From: Archilochus colubris
Lineage: Eukaryota; Chordata; Aves; Apodiformes; Trochilidae
DNA length: 64,000 nt
Assembly (NCBI GenBank): GCA_023079485.1
Contig: CM041115.1
Location: 31,114,826 to 31,178,825 of the forward strand
Direction of reading: 5' to 3'
Below, in pieces: positions 47,926-59,960 of the stretch; position 1 is the first letter of the stretch; every line of letters starts with the position of its first letter. Below the pieces are notes generated by a model that made no database searches, was not told where the DNA came from, and was given only the letters and a program-made list of their open reading frames with translations. Both the position numbers and the translations under genes were made by a program.

Positions 47926-50900
47926 TGATTCAGACTTTCAAGTTGTTTCCCTGGATGATGTGGGTAAGCAGTGAAGAGAGAGAAAAGGGTCTTGTTATTC
48001 ACCTTTTCCCCATTCACTAAACTCAAATATTTCTAGCTACAAGAGGGCCTTAAATAAAACCAGGCGCATATTATCTGTGGTTTTTTACATTGTATCAGCT
48101 GAAAACAGTCCTCCTTTGCTAGGAAGTGTCTGTATTCGCCAACAATTCTTTGTGTCTGACTCATTTCCTTATTACCTCTCTCCCCTCCTCTGTTTTCCCT
48201 TAAGGGATTGACTTTCCCCCACCTCAAACAAAAAGAATTTTTTTGGCATATGAAGGTCAAGAACAGATTTTCTAGTGTCTGCCTGCCTTCATGCCTATCT
48301 CTCCCTCCCTCTCTTTCTGTGTGTCTACTTTTCTAAGGCTCCTGTAGCACTTATAACAGGCTTTGCTCCACATTAGTTCATTTTTTTTTTTTAAAGAAGA
48401 TGAACCCAGATGTTCCAGGTAAGACTTCCACAGAGTTAGTGATGTGACCAAGAAACCTACCTGCACTCTGCAGTCCCAGCTTGTGACAGCCATAGAGTAG
48501 CAGAGACCAATGAGTGTAAAAAGTATGAGGGAAGAAGGAGCTACTCTCAGCTCTCAAACTGAGTATCAAAGCAGTCTTCCTCCTGAATGAGTAGTTTGAA
48601 GAAGCAAAAGCAGTGTCAGTGAGCTATTCTTTCTCAGTAACAATGATACATCATGACCAAGAGAAAGGTAGCAGTCCATTGATGGACTATATTCAGATGG
48701 GGACTGACCAAAAGAGTTTAACACTGCTCTTTTCCTGGAGTTCGGAGGGGATTGCATTCTTTTTGCACAGGTCACAAATATGCAGTTTATTAAATACAGA
48801 AGGTAAAGCACAGCAGAAAGCCAGATGCAACACACATAGGGTAAAGAAGAATATTTTCAGCTTTGCTTTTTTTATCATTTTACTAGCAAAGGAGCACAAA
48901 AAAATGCACCCTCACTGCTAGCTAAGGAAATAGATGCCAGGGCAATTAGTCAGTCCAGAGCAAGGAAAAGTCAAGATCAGTGCTTTGTCAGTAAGCAAGA
49001 AGCCTTTTACTTCTTCAAATTCCACTACTCAGTAGTGGCTTTCTGTTTCCAGACTGAGAGCACGTTTTCTCTCTCTCTCTCTGTATTTGTTCCCATTTAC
49101 ATTTTAATTTGATAAACAATACATAATAAATACACATAAATTGTTTGTTCTGCTATGTCTAGACTATTTTATCTGGCACTGTGTATCATCCCAGAGATAA
49201 GTTTGGTAGCTAAATTTGTTGATCATGGTAGGAATTGAAAGCAACACAGCTGCAGAGCAGAAGAGTGAACAGGAAAGACCTCTGGAATTACTATATCCTG
49301 TAGGAGACCTCTAGACTAAGAACAAACTTTATCTTTTATAGCCAGAACTCAAAAAGAAGAAAAAGCTCAAAACTGAGTAGTGATTTGGAGTATTCATCCT
49401 CAGACATTGTAAAGGACCTATTGCCTTAAGTCCTCTTTCTGAAGGTCAGAAGGCCTTTTGGCATCTCAAACTGGGAATCAAAAATTGAGATACTTGTCAT
49501 CATTAATCACTTTTCAAAACTGACCTCTTGGTCTGCAGGGCAGCAGCCTAAAAACATGCTTTTTTCAGACTCTGGCCATGCAGATGTTATGGACTATGAC
49601 AGTGAGTAAGCCAGTTGAAATGTTAAGTAAACTTTATAACATTTGTAGAAAAAGATACTGAAATGATATACTGTAAGTCTTCTCACAACAAGGTTGTGTG
49701 TAAGAGTAATGCTTATTCTGTTGGGAACAGTAAAAATCAGTACTATCAGAAAACACCTCCTACCAGGACTAAGATATGCTTAATTTATTACTCTTCAAGA
49801 GTTATTTGCACCATCAAATTTTGACATCTCACTGAGCTATGATTCAAAGGATCAACATTACCTTCCTTACAGAGTCAACAAAGAGATACAGGAGTTTCTC
49901 AGGCACAGGGTAGGTCTGTGTCACTGTGTTATTAGGTCAGATGTTTAATACCACATAAATTATACAATCTGTGTGCCTCCTGCCAGGGTCTTGCTGGTCT
50001 TGCTAACTTTATGATAAGAGACATCAAACTTCAAAGCTACACTGGGTGGAATTTCTTTAGGGTGACAGAGGTTTCCACTTCACTCTTCCCTACTACCCCA
50101 TTCTCATCAGCCCATCAAACTCCATGTTTTTATTCCTGCCTCTTACTGCTCTGGCCTCTCCATGTTTTGCTCCCTTCCCATGGCAATGCTGGGTGGGTGG
50201 CAGGGTGGGGGCACAGGGAGGGACAGGCCCCTCCCTGCATTGAGTATGCAGACAGCCATGCATAGATGTGATGAATGCTGTAAAAGCAAACTGCAGCTCC
50301 TCCTGGTACCTCTTCACCATCCCTGACCAGCAGCTTTGGCTTTCCTTCGTTCTCTGCTTTGGTGTAGCTGTCAGCTCCTGAGATGCTTTGTAAGGGTTGA
50401 TTAACTTTGAAGGAACAGGTAGAGGAGTAACCCATACAATTACCTTGTCCAGTGTGTGAGCTGAATCAAATGTCTCCATATGGCATTAACACATGCTGCA
50501 GGCACAACCTCTCCACGCATTTTGAACATTCTGGTAAGCCTAGTAGCAGGCACTACTCAGGAAATGTTTGCTCCTCCATGCAAAATTTAGACAAAAAGTG
50601 TTGGAGAGGAGTTTCAGTGTCAAAAAGGTAACATCTTCACAGACCAGCTGTGGCTGTTATTCTTTATACAGACTGAAGAATTATGGCCACTAAAGAAACC
50701 ATGAAATACAGAAAATCACAGATGTTTTGGCCAGCTCAGTACATTATAAGCCTCTCACACAGAGCTGAAGTTGAGAGCACCTGAACGTGCACGAGTGCTG
50801 TAGCTGTAAAAACAGCAATTACAAAGCAATAACTGCCAGGCTGATGGAGCAACTCTAGCTGTCAAAAACCCTACATTTTTGTAGACTGCTATGCCTTTAA

Positions 50901-53900
50901 ATTTTTTTATGTAAGTTGAGCATAAGATACTGCCCTAGGCATGACAAATTTTAAATGCTGTATTTGCATTCACTATGTTTCAAAATAAGTCTGGGTCAGT
51001 TAGTCCCATTTGGACAACATCTGCTCTTTCACAGTTCCCTGAGCTCTGCTGTGTCAGAAATGAATGTGAATGTTTGAAGTAACTTTAGTCTCCCGATAAG
51101 CCATTTTACCCCATTTTAATAGAAATACATTATAATCATACTTTGCAAGTGTCATTTTAAATTATAAGGTTATGAAGGCTTTTTTTTCTTATTACTATTG
51201 CACCATGTGGTCTGAATGTAAAATTGGCTCTGGTTACTAATAGCATTAAACTGGAAAACAAAACTCTCCATGATTGAGTGATACTTGAAAATTTTTTAAT
51301 CATGGCCAACAATAAAATTTTACAATTACAGAAATATAGTATATTTTCTTAAGCTGATCTCCTTTTCATTAGAGCAGCAGTAAAGGGGAAGCTCTGGAAG
51401 GTGTTTATGAGTGTGGTGGGCCAAATGGCCACACAGGACAGAGCAAAGGCTGCTGTGAGAAGCTGCACTGCCCTTCTTGTGCAGGGAGGTGATGAAGTCC
51501 CATAGCTCTTGAAGGCCACTGATATCATCACAGTCCATCACCCTGGAATATGGTGATGGTAGTAAGAGCTGCATAACCATGGAAATATAAAGCAGTCACA
51601 GGGAGATGATTTGTGGAGGTATGCCAGGCAGGTAAAGTGCCTGCTCCTCTCACATGGTTGTCTCACTCCCAGTTTCTTGGTGTTTAAGAACGATTAATCC
51701 TATATATTGCCTGCATGGCTCAGTTATACTGCACTCATCTATCTCTATTTTGTCTTGAAGAGCAGAGCAGCACTTCTACCACTCCAGCATGTCAGCCACA
51801 GTTTGACTTTTTCTCTGGAAACCAGTATTTTATAGAAGGTTAGGTACAATATATTAAAAGGCCTGGTAAGTTAAACTCATAAGTGTCACTGTAGATATCA
51901 ATATATGAGTTCCTTCCTCCTTGGTTTTCTCCTTCATGAGCCAGCAAATCCAGCACCAATTACTGGTAATTGTGGTAACAATTCTAGGACCTAGCCTCTT
52001 GGCTTGAACTGAAGAAAATTCAGCAAAAGTTCAGACAAGCACAGACCAGATGCAAGGCTTTGAACATTATGAAATCTTGCAACCTCACTTAAAACAAGGA
52101 ATTAAAAGTAAATGAAACATAAGGAGGAAGGATCTTTCTTCATCTTCAAGATCAGTCTTGAAGTCTTTTGCACTCTTCCTGTGCACAGTTGCTTGTTGTA
52201 TCATCGTCTTGGCAAAAGCTACACTTGAAACCCAGCTCATTTGGAGCAGAAGAGAGTTGTGCTTTTATATACATAGACATGGAATTCATCCTTGCAGAGG
52301 AATTGGACACACACCACATTGTGCATGTATGTAGGAATGAGTGCCAGAAGAGGAAATAAAAATCACCAAGAAGTGCTGGGAGAATACTTTTCTCCTGCAG
52401 CTGATAATTCTACATGATAGGCATTTTGGCTCTCCTTTCAAAGTCTCCAGCAACAGCAAACTGAAATAAAAACAGGAAAGAGAAAAGAAGATGAAAGAAA
52501 GAATTATTAATGATAGATTGAAAAATGATACATGCAAAACAATTTAATCCATGACTGGAGACAAAATTATTGCCAAATAATATTTCAGTCAATCAGTGTA
52601 TCTCCTGCCTTTTACACAAAGGCCAGGGATTAAAGTAAATAAGTCATGCTTAGATGTAGTAAATTTTCTGTTTCAAAGTAGAAAGAGACAATAAATAACT
52701 CAATGATGTGTTTTTCCTGAAGATTCAAATGCCTTGCATCAATCTTAAATTCCACTAAGAAAACGAAGACACAAAAGAGAATCTGAACATCATTTACAGA
52801 GAGGAATATCATTTATAGAGCATCATGTGCATGAAGGATTCAAAGCCCTGAATATATAGACCGCAGTCTCTTTTAGAAATTAAATCAGACCTGCCAGCTG
52901 TAGAAAACCAACAGAAAGAGCAAAATGATGAACAGCTCTAGAGAAGGAGCAGCAGGCAGACAGCAAATGCTTATTCTTTGACTGAAAAAATAATGCCCGG
53001 AGCAACAGAACATTCTTGAGCTCCAACTTACAAGCTCTGGTTTTCCATATTTTTTGCTATGTTTCATTTCTTTGCAATTAGAGTTCTGGCAGCAACTTGT
53101 TGACCTCTATAATGTTGGAAACCTTTGCTTTTCAGCAAGTGGAATAGCAGCTGGGGTGAAAAATGCTGGATTCTCTGTTGTTTTAAGTCCTTCACTGCAG
53201 AGGGGAAGAAGCTGCAGGCTTGCCTGAGTTCTGGAATACCTCATCTACATCCTGTCTCACAGGATGAAGTTCTTGAAATTGCTTTGATGTGTGAGCCTGT
53301 TGTCACCTCAGATACACTTCATTACTCCCTAGGGTACCAAAGAAGGATGTTCTATAGATCCCATGCCCCCTTTACGAGCCCTGCAAGGATGTCTCAGAGC
53401 CTGAACGCTGTCTCAGGTGGAACTAGGTACCTATGTCTTAACTGCGTTGTCTTTACTATCATGATGGTAGATACCACACTCAGACCTAGGTGGAGAAGGC
53501 AAAAAGGTGGGCCTCATCTTTGGTCTGTTTCAGGTATGTTTTTTCTGAAAATAGAAGAAATCTTTTAGCAGAATATACAGCAAACATTCTGGAAAATAAA
53601 GCGGTAAAATACTGAGGGAGAGATGCTGTTGCTAACCCCTAGCAGCACAGATGAACATTAAAAATTCAATGTGTGAGAGTGATTCTCTAAGTGTTTCTGT
53701 GATTTCTTTCAGATCATTTCAGGCCTGACACAGGTCTGAAACTTGTGCCATCTTTTTTCAAAGGTAGTTTAAAAATGGCTTAAAACCTCTTTTAACTCAT
53801 GAAGAAATTAATAGTTTAGTAATAAATTATAAGAAAATTCAGTTGTAATATGTCTTTCAAAATTATCTAAAAAACCCATGTCTGGTATTTCTGAGCCTGG

Positions 53901-54333
53901 ATTTTTTCATGGTTAATAAATATGATTGTTTCCTTCTTTTCAGTGCAAAGCTTGGCACATCAGTAGGAATGGTAGATTCATGATTTAGTTCCTGTAGTTC
54001 AGTGACTATAGATTGGCAGTTGGGGTCTTAACAAACTATGAGGCCAAAAAAGAGCATTTTCTTCAATTCTTGATAATGTAGAAATTAAGTTAACATAATT
54101 CTGCCAGTAGCAGATATTAAGTTTCTGTGTTTGGACACAGAAGCTTAATTTTGAACACTTCAGTAAAAACATATTTCTGACTTGTCTGATTGTTTCATTT
54201 TCTAAAGCAGTAATTTGGAAAATGGGAAAAAAAAGATACATTAACGCAGATCAACTGATCTATATTACTTGCCAAGAGCCTTCTTAAACATGGAGTGGAT
54301 TTTTATTTTCTTTACTATTTTTGAGTTTTCTGC

Positions 54334-54734
54334 TCTTCTTTTCCCTTTCCCTTTCCCTTTCCCTTTCCCTTTCCCTTTCCCTTTCCCTTTCCCTTTGCCT
54401 TTCCCTTTGCCTTTCCCTTTGCCTTTCCCTTTGCCTTTCCCTTCTCTCCCTTTTCCTTTCCCTTTCCCTTTCCCTCTCCCTTTCCCTTCCCCTTCCCCTT
54501 TCCCTTCCCCTTTCCCGTTCCCTTCTTTCCCTTTTCCTTTCCCTTTCTCTTTCCCTTTTCCTGTCCTCTTCCTTTCCTTTTCCTTTTCCCCTCCCCCTTT
54601 CTCTTTCCCTTTTCCTGTCCTCTTCCTTTCCTTTTCCCTTTCCCCTCCCCCTTTCTCTTCTCATACCCCTTCCCTCTCCCTTTCCCTTTCCCTTTCCCAT
54701 TCCTTCCTGCTTCCCCTTCCCCTTCTTTCTTCTG
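54334..54734. repeat. 400-bp polypyrimidine (CCCTTT)n tract
   Basis: The plus strand is almost pure C and T. It starts as perfect (CCCTTT)n to about 54395, becomes a 12-bp unit CCCTTTGCCTTT (54394-54440), then degenerates into TTCCCC/CCCTTT mixtures. A 54-bp block beginning CTTTCTCTTTCCC is duplicated in tandem (54543 and 54597). Open frames of 160-182 residues on both strands (PFPFPF, SLSLSL, and REREREKGK on the minus strand) are artefacts of the hexamer unit and should not be annotated as proteins. Confidence 0.97.
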
Positions 54735-55817
54735 AAAATTGCAGAATTATCACCTATTTTCATCTGCATGTCTGTTCATACTTGTTTGAATGTGAGTCAA
54801 GCACCAGTTTAATTTAATTGAAGGCTATGAGGTTTCTGTTGGGCTGGGTGCTGAGCAGCAGCCATGCGTTATGCCTGTGGCCTAGAATGAGGAAAAAAAG
54901 GGGGCAGTATTTCAAATAAATCTGAAACGCTTTTTTTCTGAAAAAAAGTCACTGCTGAAAGAGAAAGATAGTTTTCTTCACTTTCACAAAGTCCTGTGTT
55001 CTAGATGGGAGGAGTTCGCCCACCTCTATGAATTAGTTAGTCAAAGTGCTAACCTTTAAGACAGAGAGTAGTTAATGTACACTGGAAGAATTACAGAAAG
55101 TTAGGAAAACAGTGTGTTAAAAGAACTTCCACATATATAGTCATTCATAGACCCAGAAACATGCATTTGAAGAACAAAATTCTGCTGGAATTTTGCTTTG
55201 AGTTGTCTTTAAGACCTTTGCTGTAATGAGTAATAATGGTCTTCTTGCCGAAGGGGGTGTCCTTCTGCAGAGAAATGGAATAATTCTGATGCAAAATTCA
55301 GTGTCTTTCAGTGATCATCTGTAAGGGTATAGCTAGCTAAAAGGAGACCCTGCTTTCACATGGGTGCTGAGTACTTCCACCCAAGATTTTAGAAAGATTT
55401 CTAGAACAGCGTTTACTAACTTCTCGACATTTTGAAAGACATATTACACACCATTTTAGCCCACCTAACCTGGCCATTCTGAGACCACCATCATAAAAGG
55501 GAATCGCCCAGAGGCCTGCCAAGAGAGATGCCACAGCCTGGAAATGAATAGGAGCACTGGAAATGAACTACCAAGAGCCTCAAACAGCAGCTACTGATGC
55601 AAGCTGGGAATCCAGTGTCAGAAATTATCAACCCTGCAAGTAAAGGATTAGTCATGTTCCAAAGATTCATGATACCACAAAACACGAATAGGCTACGGAA
55701 GTGCATGTTTACCCAAAATTTCCTGCTTTCAAGGTGGCAGGGACCCAACAGTAGATTTAAATAAATAAGTTTACCTTCCATGTATTAATACAGCTATTTT
55801 ATTACTAGGCAAAATAC

Positions 55818-55852
55818 TAAAAAAAAAATAATAAAAAAAAATAAAAAAAAAA
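55818..55852. repeat. A-rich AATAAAAAAA tract
   Basis: Runs of A separated by single T (AAAAAAAATAATAAAAAAAA). Low complexity. Confidence 0.8.
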
Positions 55853-56615
55853 GCTTGCTTCTTTTGCTTTTACAATTATTTCCTAGTTGCAAGCTATTAC
55901 TGATGTATTTTAAGAATAATTTGCTTCATCGCTGGATGCTAAAGGCAAGTAAAATATTTTGCTTAGAGAAAGTTAGAAATTGGTTTTTTTCGTCTGCCTT
56001 GGGAATTACAGATGTTTCAGTGTTCTTTGTGCTTCCTTCCTTTGCAGACACTGGCCTTCAGTATTTGAATTATTTTAGCCCAAGGACTGAAAAAAACCCA
56101 AGAACTTGCTTGGTTGCCAAATGTCAGTGCATCTTTGGTTTTGGGTAACAGTCTTGTTTTACAGAAGAAAAAAAATATTTAAAAATATCCTGGTACAAGT
56201 TAGGAACATATTAGTACAACACTAATTATAAACTGGAATGTGTCAAAATTAAATGAGTTATTATCTGGCAAGGACCTGCAAACTATAGTCAGATACTTAA
56301 TAAAGTTCAGACATGCAGCTGTGAAGACTCCTGGATCCTTGCCACCTTTTATTAGAGTGGCGCCCAGCAACACTGCCGTAGTTATGGGTCTGTCAGCATT
56401 TCCATTATAAAACCCCATTTTTTAGAGCTTTGTAACTTGCCTGTTTTCAATGACATCAAGCTGAAACTTGACATTAAAATTGCCAGGAATTACTTCTTTT
56501 AATATAAAAATGTTACATACATTTTAACTCTATCTTTGGTTTAGATGCTGACAGGTAAAAAAAATTAAGTAAGTGCATGTCATGTTTTATTAGAAACTGA
56601 TGGTTTTTCATACTT

Positions 56616-56692
56616 AAAAAACCCCAACCAAAAAAAAAAACAAAAAACAAAAAACAAAATAACAAAACAAAACAAAACAAAACAAAACAAAA

Positions 56693-56733
<41 letters not shown>

Positions 56734-56758
56734 AGAGAGAGAAACAAAAAAAACCCCA
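56616..56758. repeat. (CAAAA)n / poly-A / (GA)n compound tract
   Basis: A (CAAAA)n run at about 56660-56693 leads into 37 A (56694-56730), then (GA)n to 56742. The motif AAAAAACCCCAAC occurs on both sides (56616 and about 56746). The minus-strand F/C/V-rich frames here are artefacts. Confidence 0.9.
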
Positions 56759-59489
56759 ACATCAAAGCAGTGCTTGAGTTTGAAAAATAAGTATTTTTAG
56801 CCTCTAAGGCAGAATTCTGCTCTTGGATCCCCAGTGGGGCATAAGCAGAGAGTAAAAAAGATGGCATTACATCCTAGTCTCTGAATCTACTGTCTTGAGT
56901 CTGACCTGCAACCCTGTATGAACTAAAAAAGTGCTTTAAAAAGAACACCAGATGATTATCAACATCTTGCATTGCAGATTTTTTGTATTTCTTTTCTGTT
57001 TTGCTTACATTTTAAGTTTTATATAAAACTTTAAATTTCATGTTCTGCTTGTTTTCTATCAAGGCCTCTAGTATTTCAGTCTTAAATTCATACACTCTCA
57101 GAGCAGAGAAGATTTATGCTGACTGAGGACCTGCTGCTCAGCTTGTTACACATTTTAAAAGGATTGCTTATCTCTCTGACCTCCTTATTTCTACCTTCCT
57201 TCCTGAAATGAAAGCAAGGAAAATTATTTGAGTGGGTTAGTTTTTTTACATCCTTACCCCTCAGTGTAATATAATTCATATCACTTGCAGTTCTGGCCAG
57301 GCTTACAGGCAGTTGAGGCTGTACCTCATTTTTGCTCTGTATTTACTGTGCAGGTGAGCAGAATGTGATTCAGCCAATGAGCTTTCCTAGGGATCTGTCA
57401 CTTTCAGTCTCTCATCTTCTGATTTTCTCCTAACATATATTAAAAAATAGGAATTTGAAAGGCTAATCAAACTGAAGGTTTTCACTTACTGGTTGTGATC
57501 ATATAACAGGATAAAATACAGATTTTCAGTGTAAATGAGCCTGAAAATCTAGAAGGGAAATTGAAGGAGGAAGGTCTTCTAGGGACTGTGACTTTTTTCA
57601 TGTTTTGTTGTATTTGATTAGAGGGACAAAGAACAGCTTGGTATCCATTAGACACATCCCAGTAACTGGGGAAATTATTCTTTCTAAGACACCGTAAGTG
57701 ACAGACATCCACAGCTCTTGCCAAGCCATCACCTTGTCTCCCCTTTCTAAGTCATGTAAGCAATTGAAACAAATGAAACATAACAAAACATACAGTAAGC
57801 AGTGATGCCTAAAGCTTTAGGTATTGGAAGTATTACATATGTCAGCCCACAGCCAGTCCAATAGTTAAATCCCCAGCCCAGCCAGGGTTCTTGTGCACCA
57901 AATCAGGCTATTCTGGTCAATTTAAGGTCATGAAGCAAGGCCAGCTACTTCATCTGACATTCCCTATAGATTTATCTCTATATATTTCTTCTGTGTCTGT
58001 AAAGATAATCTCTTGTCTGTCTAGTTGCAGTTCTGGTTTAAAAAAATAAACTGGTAAATCCCTTAGTTCCTTTTGTTCCTGCTCCTTCTATATTCTTGTC
58101 CCATGCCTTCAACATTCATCTAAGCCTGAGCATAGCTGTCTGTATACTATCTGCCAATCAGATCTAATTGTAAGGGACGGGGTTTGATTGGTTTTAGCAT
58201 GGCAAATCAGTGGCCTTGGTGAAAGAGTCAACTAATGTGTTTGGCTTGAGTTTATGCTGGGCTAAAAGGTATGCGGGACTGGTTACCACAGCTGATGTGC
58301 AAATAACTGGTTAATCTTCTTGTTACCTGATAGGGCATCTGAGACCTACTTTTGAAAATCCAGCCTCAGGTAACCTCTCCCTCTTCTCCTGTACACCCCT
58401 GCCTCCAGAAATCCTCAGAGGTGTGGGCATGGTCTTCAATTCCTTCAGTGATCCATCAGGAGAAGACCAATTGGCTGTAAAACTCAGCAGCTTTCTAACG
58501 AAAAGAAAAATTTTTTTGGACAGAATCACACCTGATTTACTGCAGAATATACTGCATGAGGTGTAGCAATCAGAATGGGGCTAATGTTGAAGTCACGGTT
58601 TTGGAGAGCCACCATTCCCAGGAACTCCAATCAAGACATGGTCTGGCCATCAGGATTCATAGTCAGAGAATTTGATACCCACAGGTGCCCTGTGGAGCAA
58701 TGAATTATCACCCTTTGCTTAATTAGAGTGCAACTACTGCATTTTTCTCTGTTGAATTTCATTAGCCAGTTTCTCTCTTCCCTTTACTTCCAGCTTTACA
58801 TTCTTCACCCTTTAATTTACCCCTTTTACTAGGGGGTTAATTCCCACCTTTCCCACTCTAAATGGAGCAGCTCAATGGCATTTTTTGCTCTAGGCATGAT
58901 ATCAAAACATGGGTAATTGAAGTACTAAGCACTGGGTTGTTTTTTTCAAGCAGTCCAGGAGTATTCTTTAGGCAGAACTTGGAAATCAGGCAGGTTGCAC
59001 AGAACAACCTAAAATACAAAACTGCAAGGTGACAGCTCAAGGCCCCAGATCCTCCTGGCCATACCTCTGAGAGTGCTCTGACACTCGAGACATACCAACA
59101 GAAACAACCTTATGGTTTCCCCCACTCCCTTGCTCCCCCAGGATGACTCCGACAATGCCAAAAGCACACCCACAGCCACTCCAGTTTCCAGGCCACTAAA
59201 ACCTTGGGGAAGCTTGTCTGTGGCCTGGTGTGTTCACTCTTTCCCTTCCAGCTAGAGAGGCATTTTCTTGCTAAGTTCAGAAGAAGCTGATTAAAAATTT
59301 TCTTGGCCTGGAAGAAAATAAGAAATTAGGCTGGCTTAAGCTGTAACAAAAGTGTCTGTATTTCTTTCTGTATTTGTAATTCAAAAAGTAGCTTAAAGTC
59401 TTAATATCTGAACATTTCTAACCGCTGAAAATCTGCCGATAGGAGAATGCTAGATCAAATAATTGGAACGAGAGTGTTCTTAAACGCCT

Positions 59490-59960
59490 GGCATCCTCCT
59501 CTGGGAGCCCTTCTCCCTAGCCCTTCATTCAGCACTGGTGCCAAGAGCAAGCAGAGGACTGGCACAGCCTCTGAGGGGGCCATCAGTTCCCTGTACACCA
59601 CCACAGCAGGGAGCAGCTCAACGAGGAGGCTCTGCAAGGCTCCCAGGGGCAGAGCCATGGCCTCATAGCCACTTGAGGAGGAGCACCAGATGGGTAGCCC
59701 CAGGCTGCAGACAGCATGGGCAGCATGGCAGCAGCAGACCCTGGTGAGTCTGGCTGCAGCATGCCAGGGGAATGGCAGGCATTGGGGGATACCTGGCTGC
59801 CCAAGCCCAAGGACTGGAGGACCAAGCAACCACTGTGTCAAACACAGGCACACTGAAGCTGGGGATGCTTCAGATTCTGGGGGACAGAGAACGGAAGACA
59901 AGGATGAAACTGGTGGAAGCAAGAAATGCACTGCTGAGAGCCTGGGAAATGGGGTTTGAA
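59490..59960. other. GC-richer patch, function unknown
   Basis: This 470-bp block is visibly richer in G and C than the surrounding AT-rich DNA and is open on both strands: 158 codons on the minus strand (59455-59931; leucine/proline/alanine-rich, cysteine-rich) and about 90 codons in two plus frames. I recognise none of the translations. A plus-strand segment (59716-59742) reads ATG...GCAGCAGCAGACCCTG followed by GTGAGTCTG, a strong-looking splice donor, so a small first exon cannot be excluded. It could equally be an unrecognised repeat or an old retrocopy. Confidence 0.3.

Larger units (their letters stand above)
47043..54333. other. Unassigned stretch with simple repeats
   Basis: No gene recognised. 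It includes a (TA)n run, an A-rich CAAAA tract and a short (TC)n at 49069-49081. The block 47300-47440 (GCATAAAAGCTTCC, then GCTGCCCCCAGTGTTTCTGCTGC) has an LTR-like flavour, but no termini can be defined. The longest frame, 53125-53568 (147 residues), shows no domain and lacks convincing splice or promoter context. Confidence 0.5.

Noticed and set aside
53125..53568. 147-residue plus-strand open frame as a gene
   Set aside because: No recognisable domain, no splice context or promoter; length is compatible with chance in 64 kb.
54334..54440. Interstitial telomere-like repeat
   Set aside because: The unit is CCCTTT (AAAGGG), not the vertebrate telomere unit CCCTAA (TTAGGG).
54284..54769. 161-residue basic/acidic (RE/GK-rich) protein on the minus strand
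   Set aside because: Translation of the antisense of a (CCCTTT)n tract; no real protein signal.
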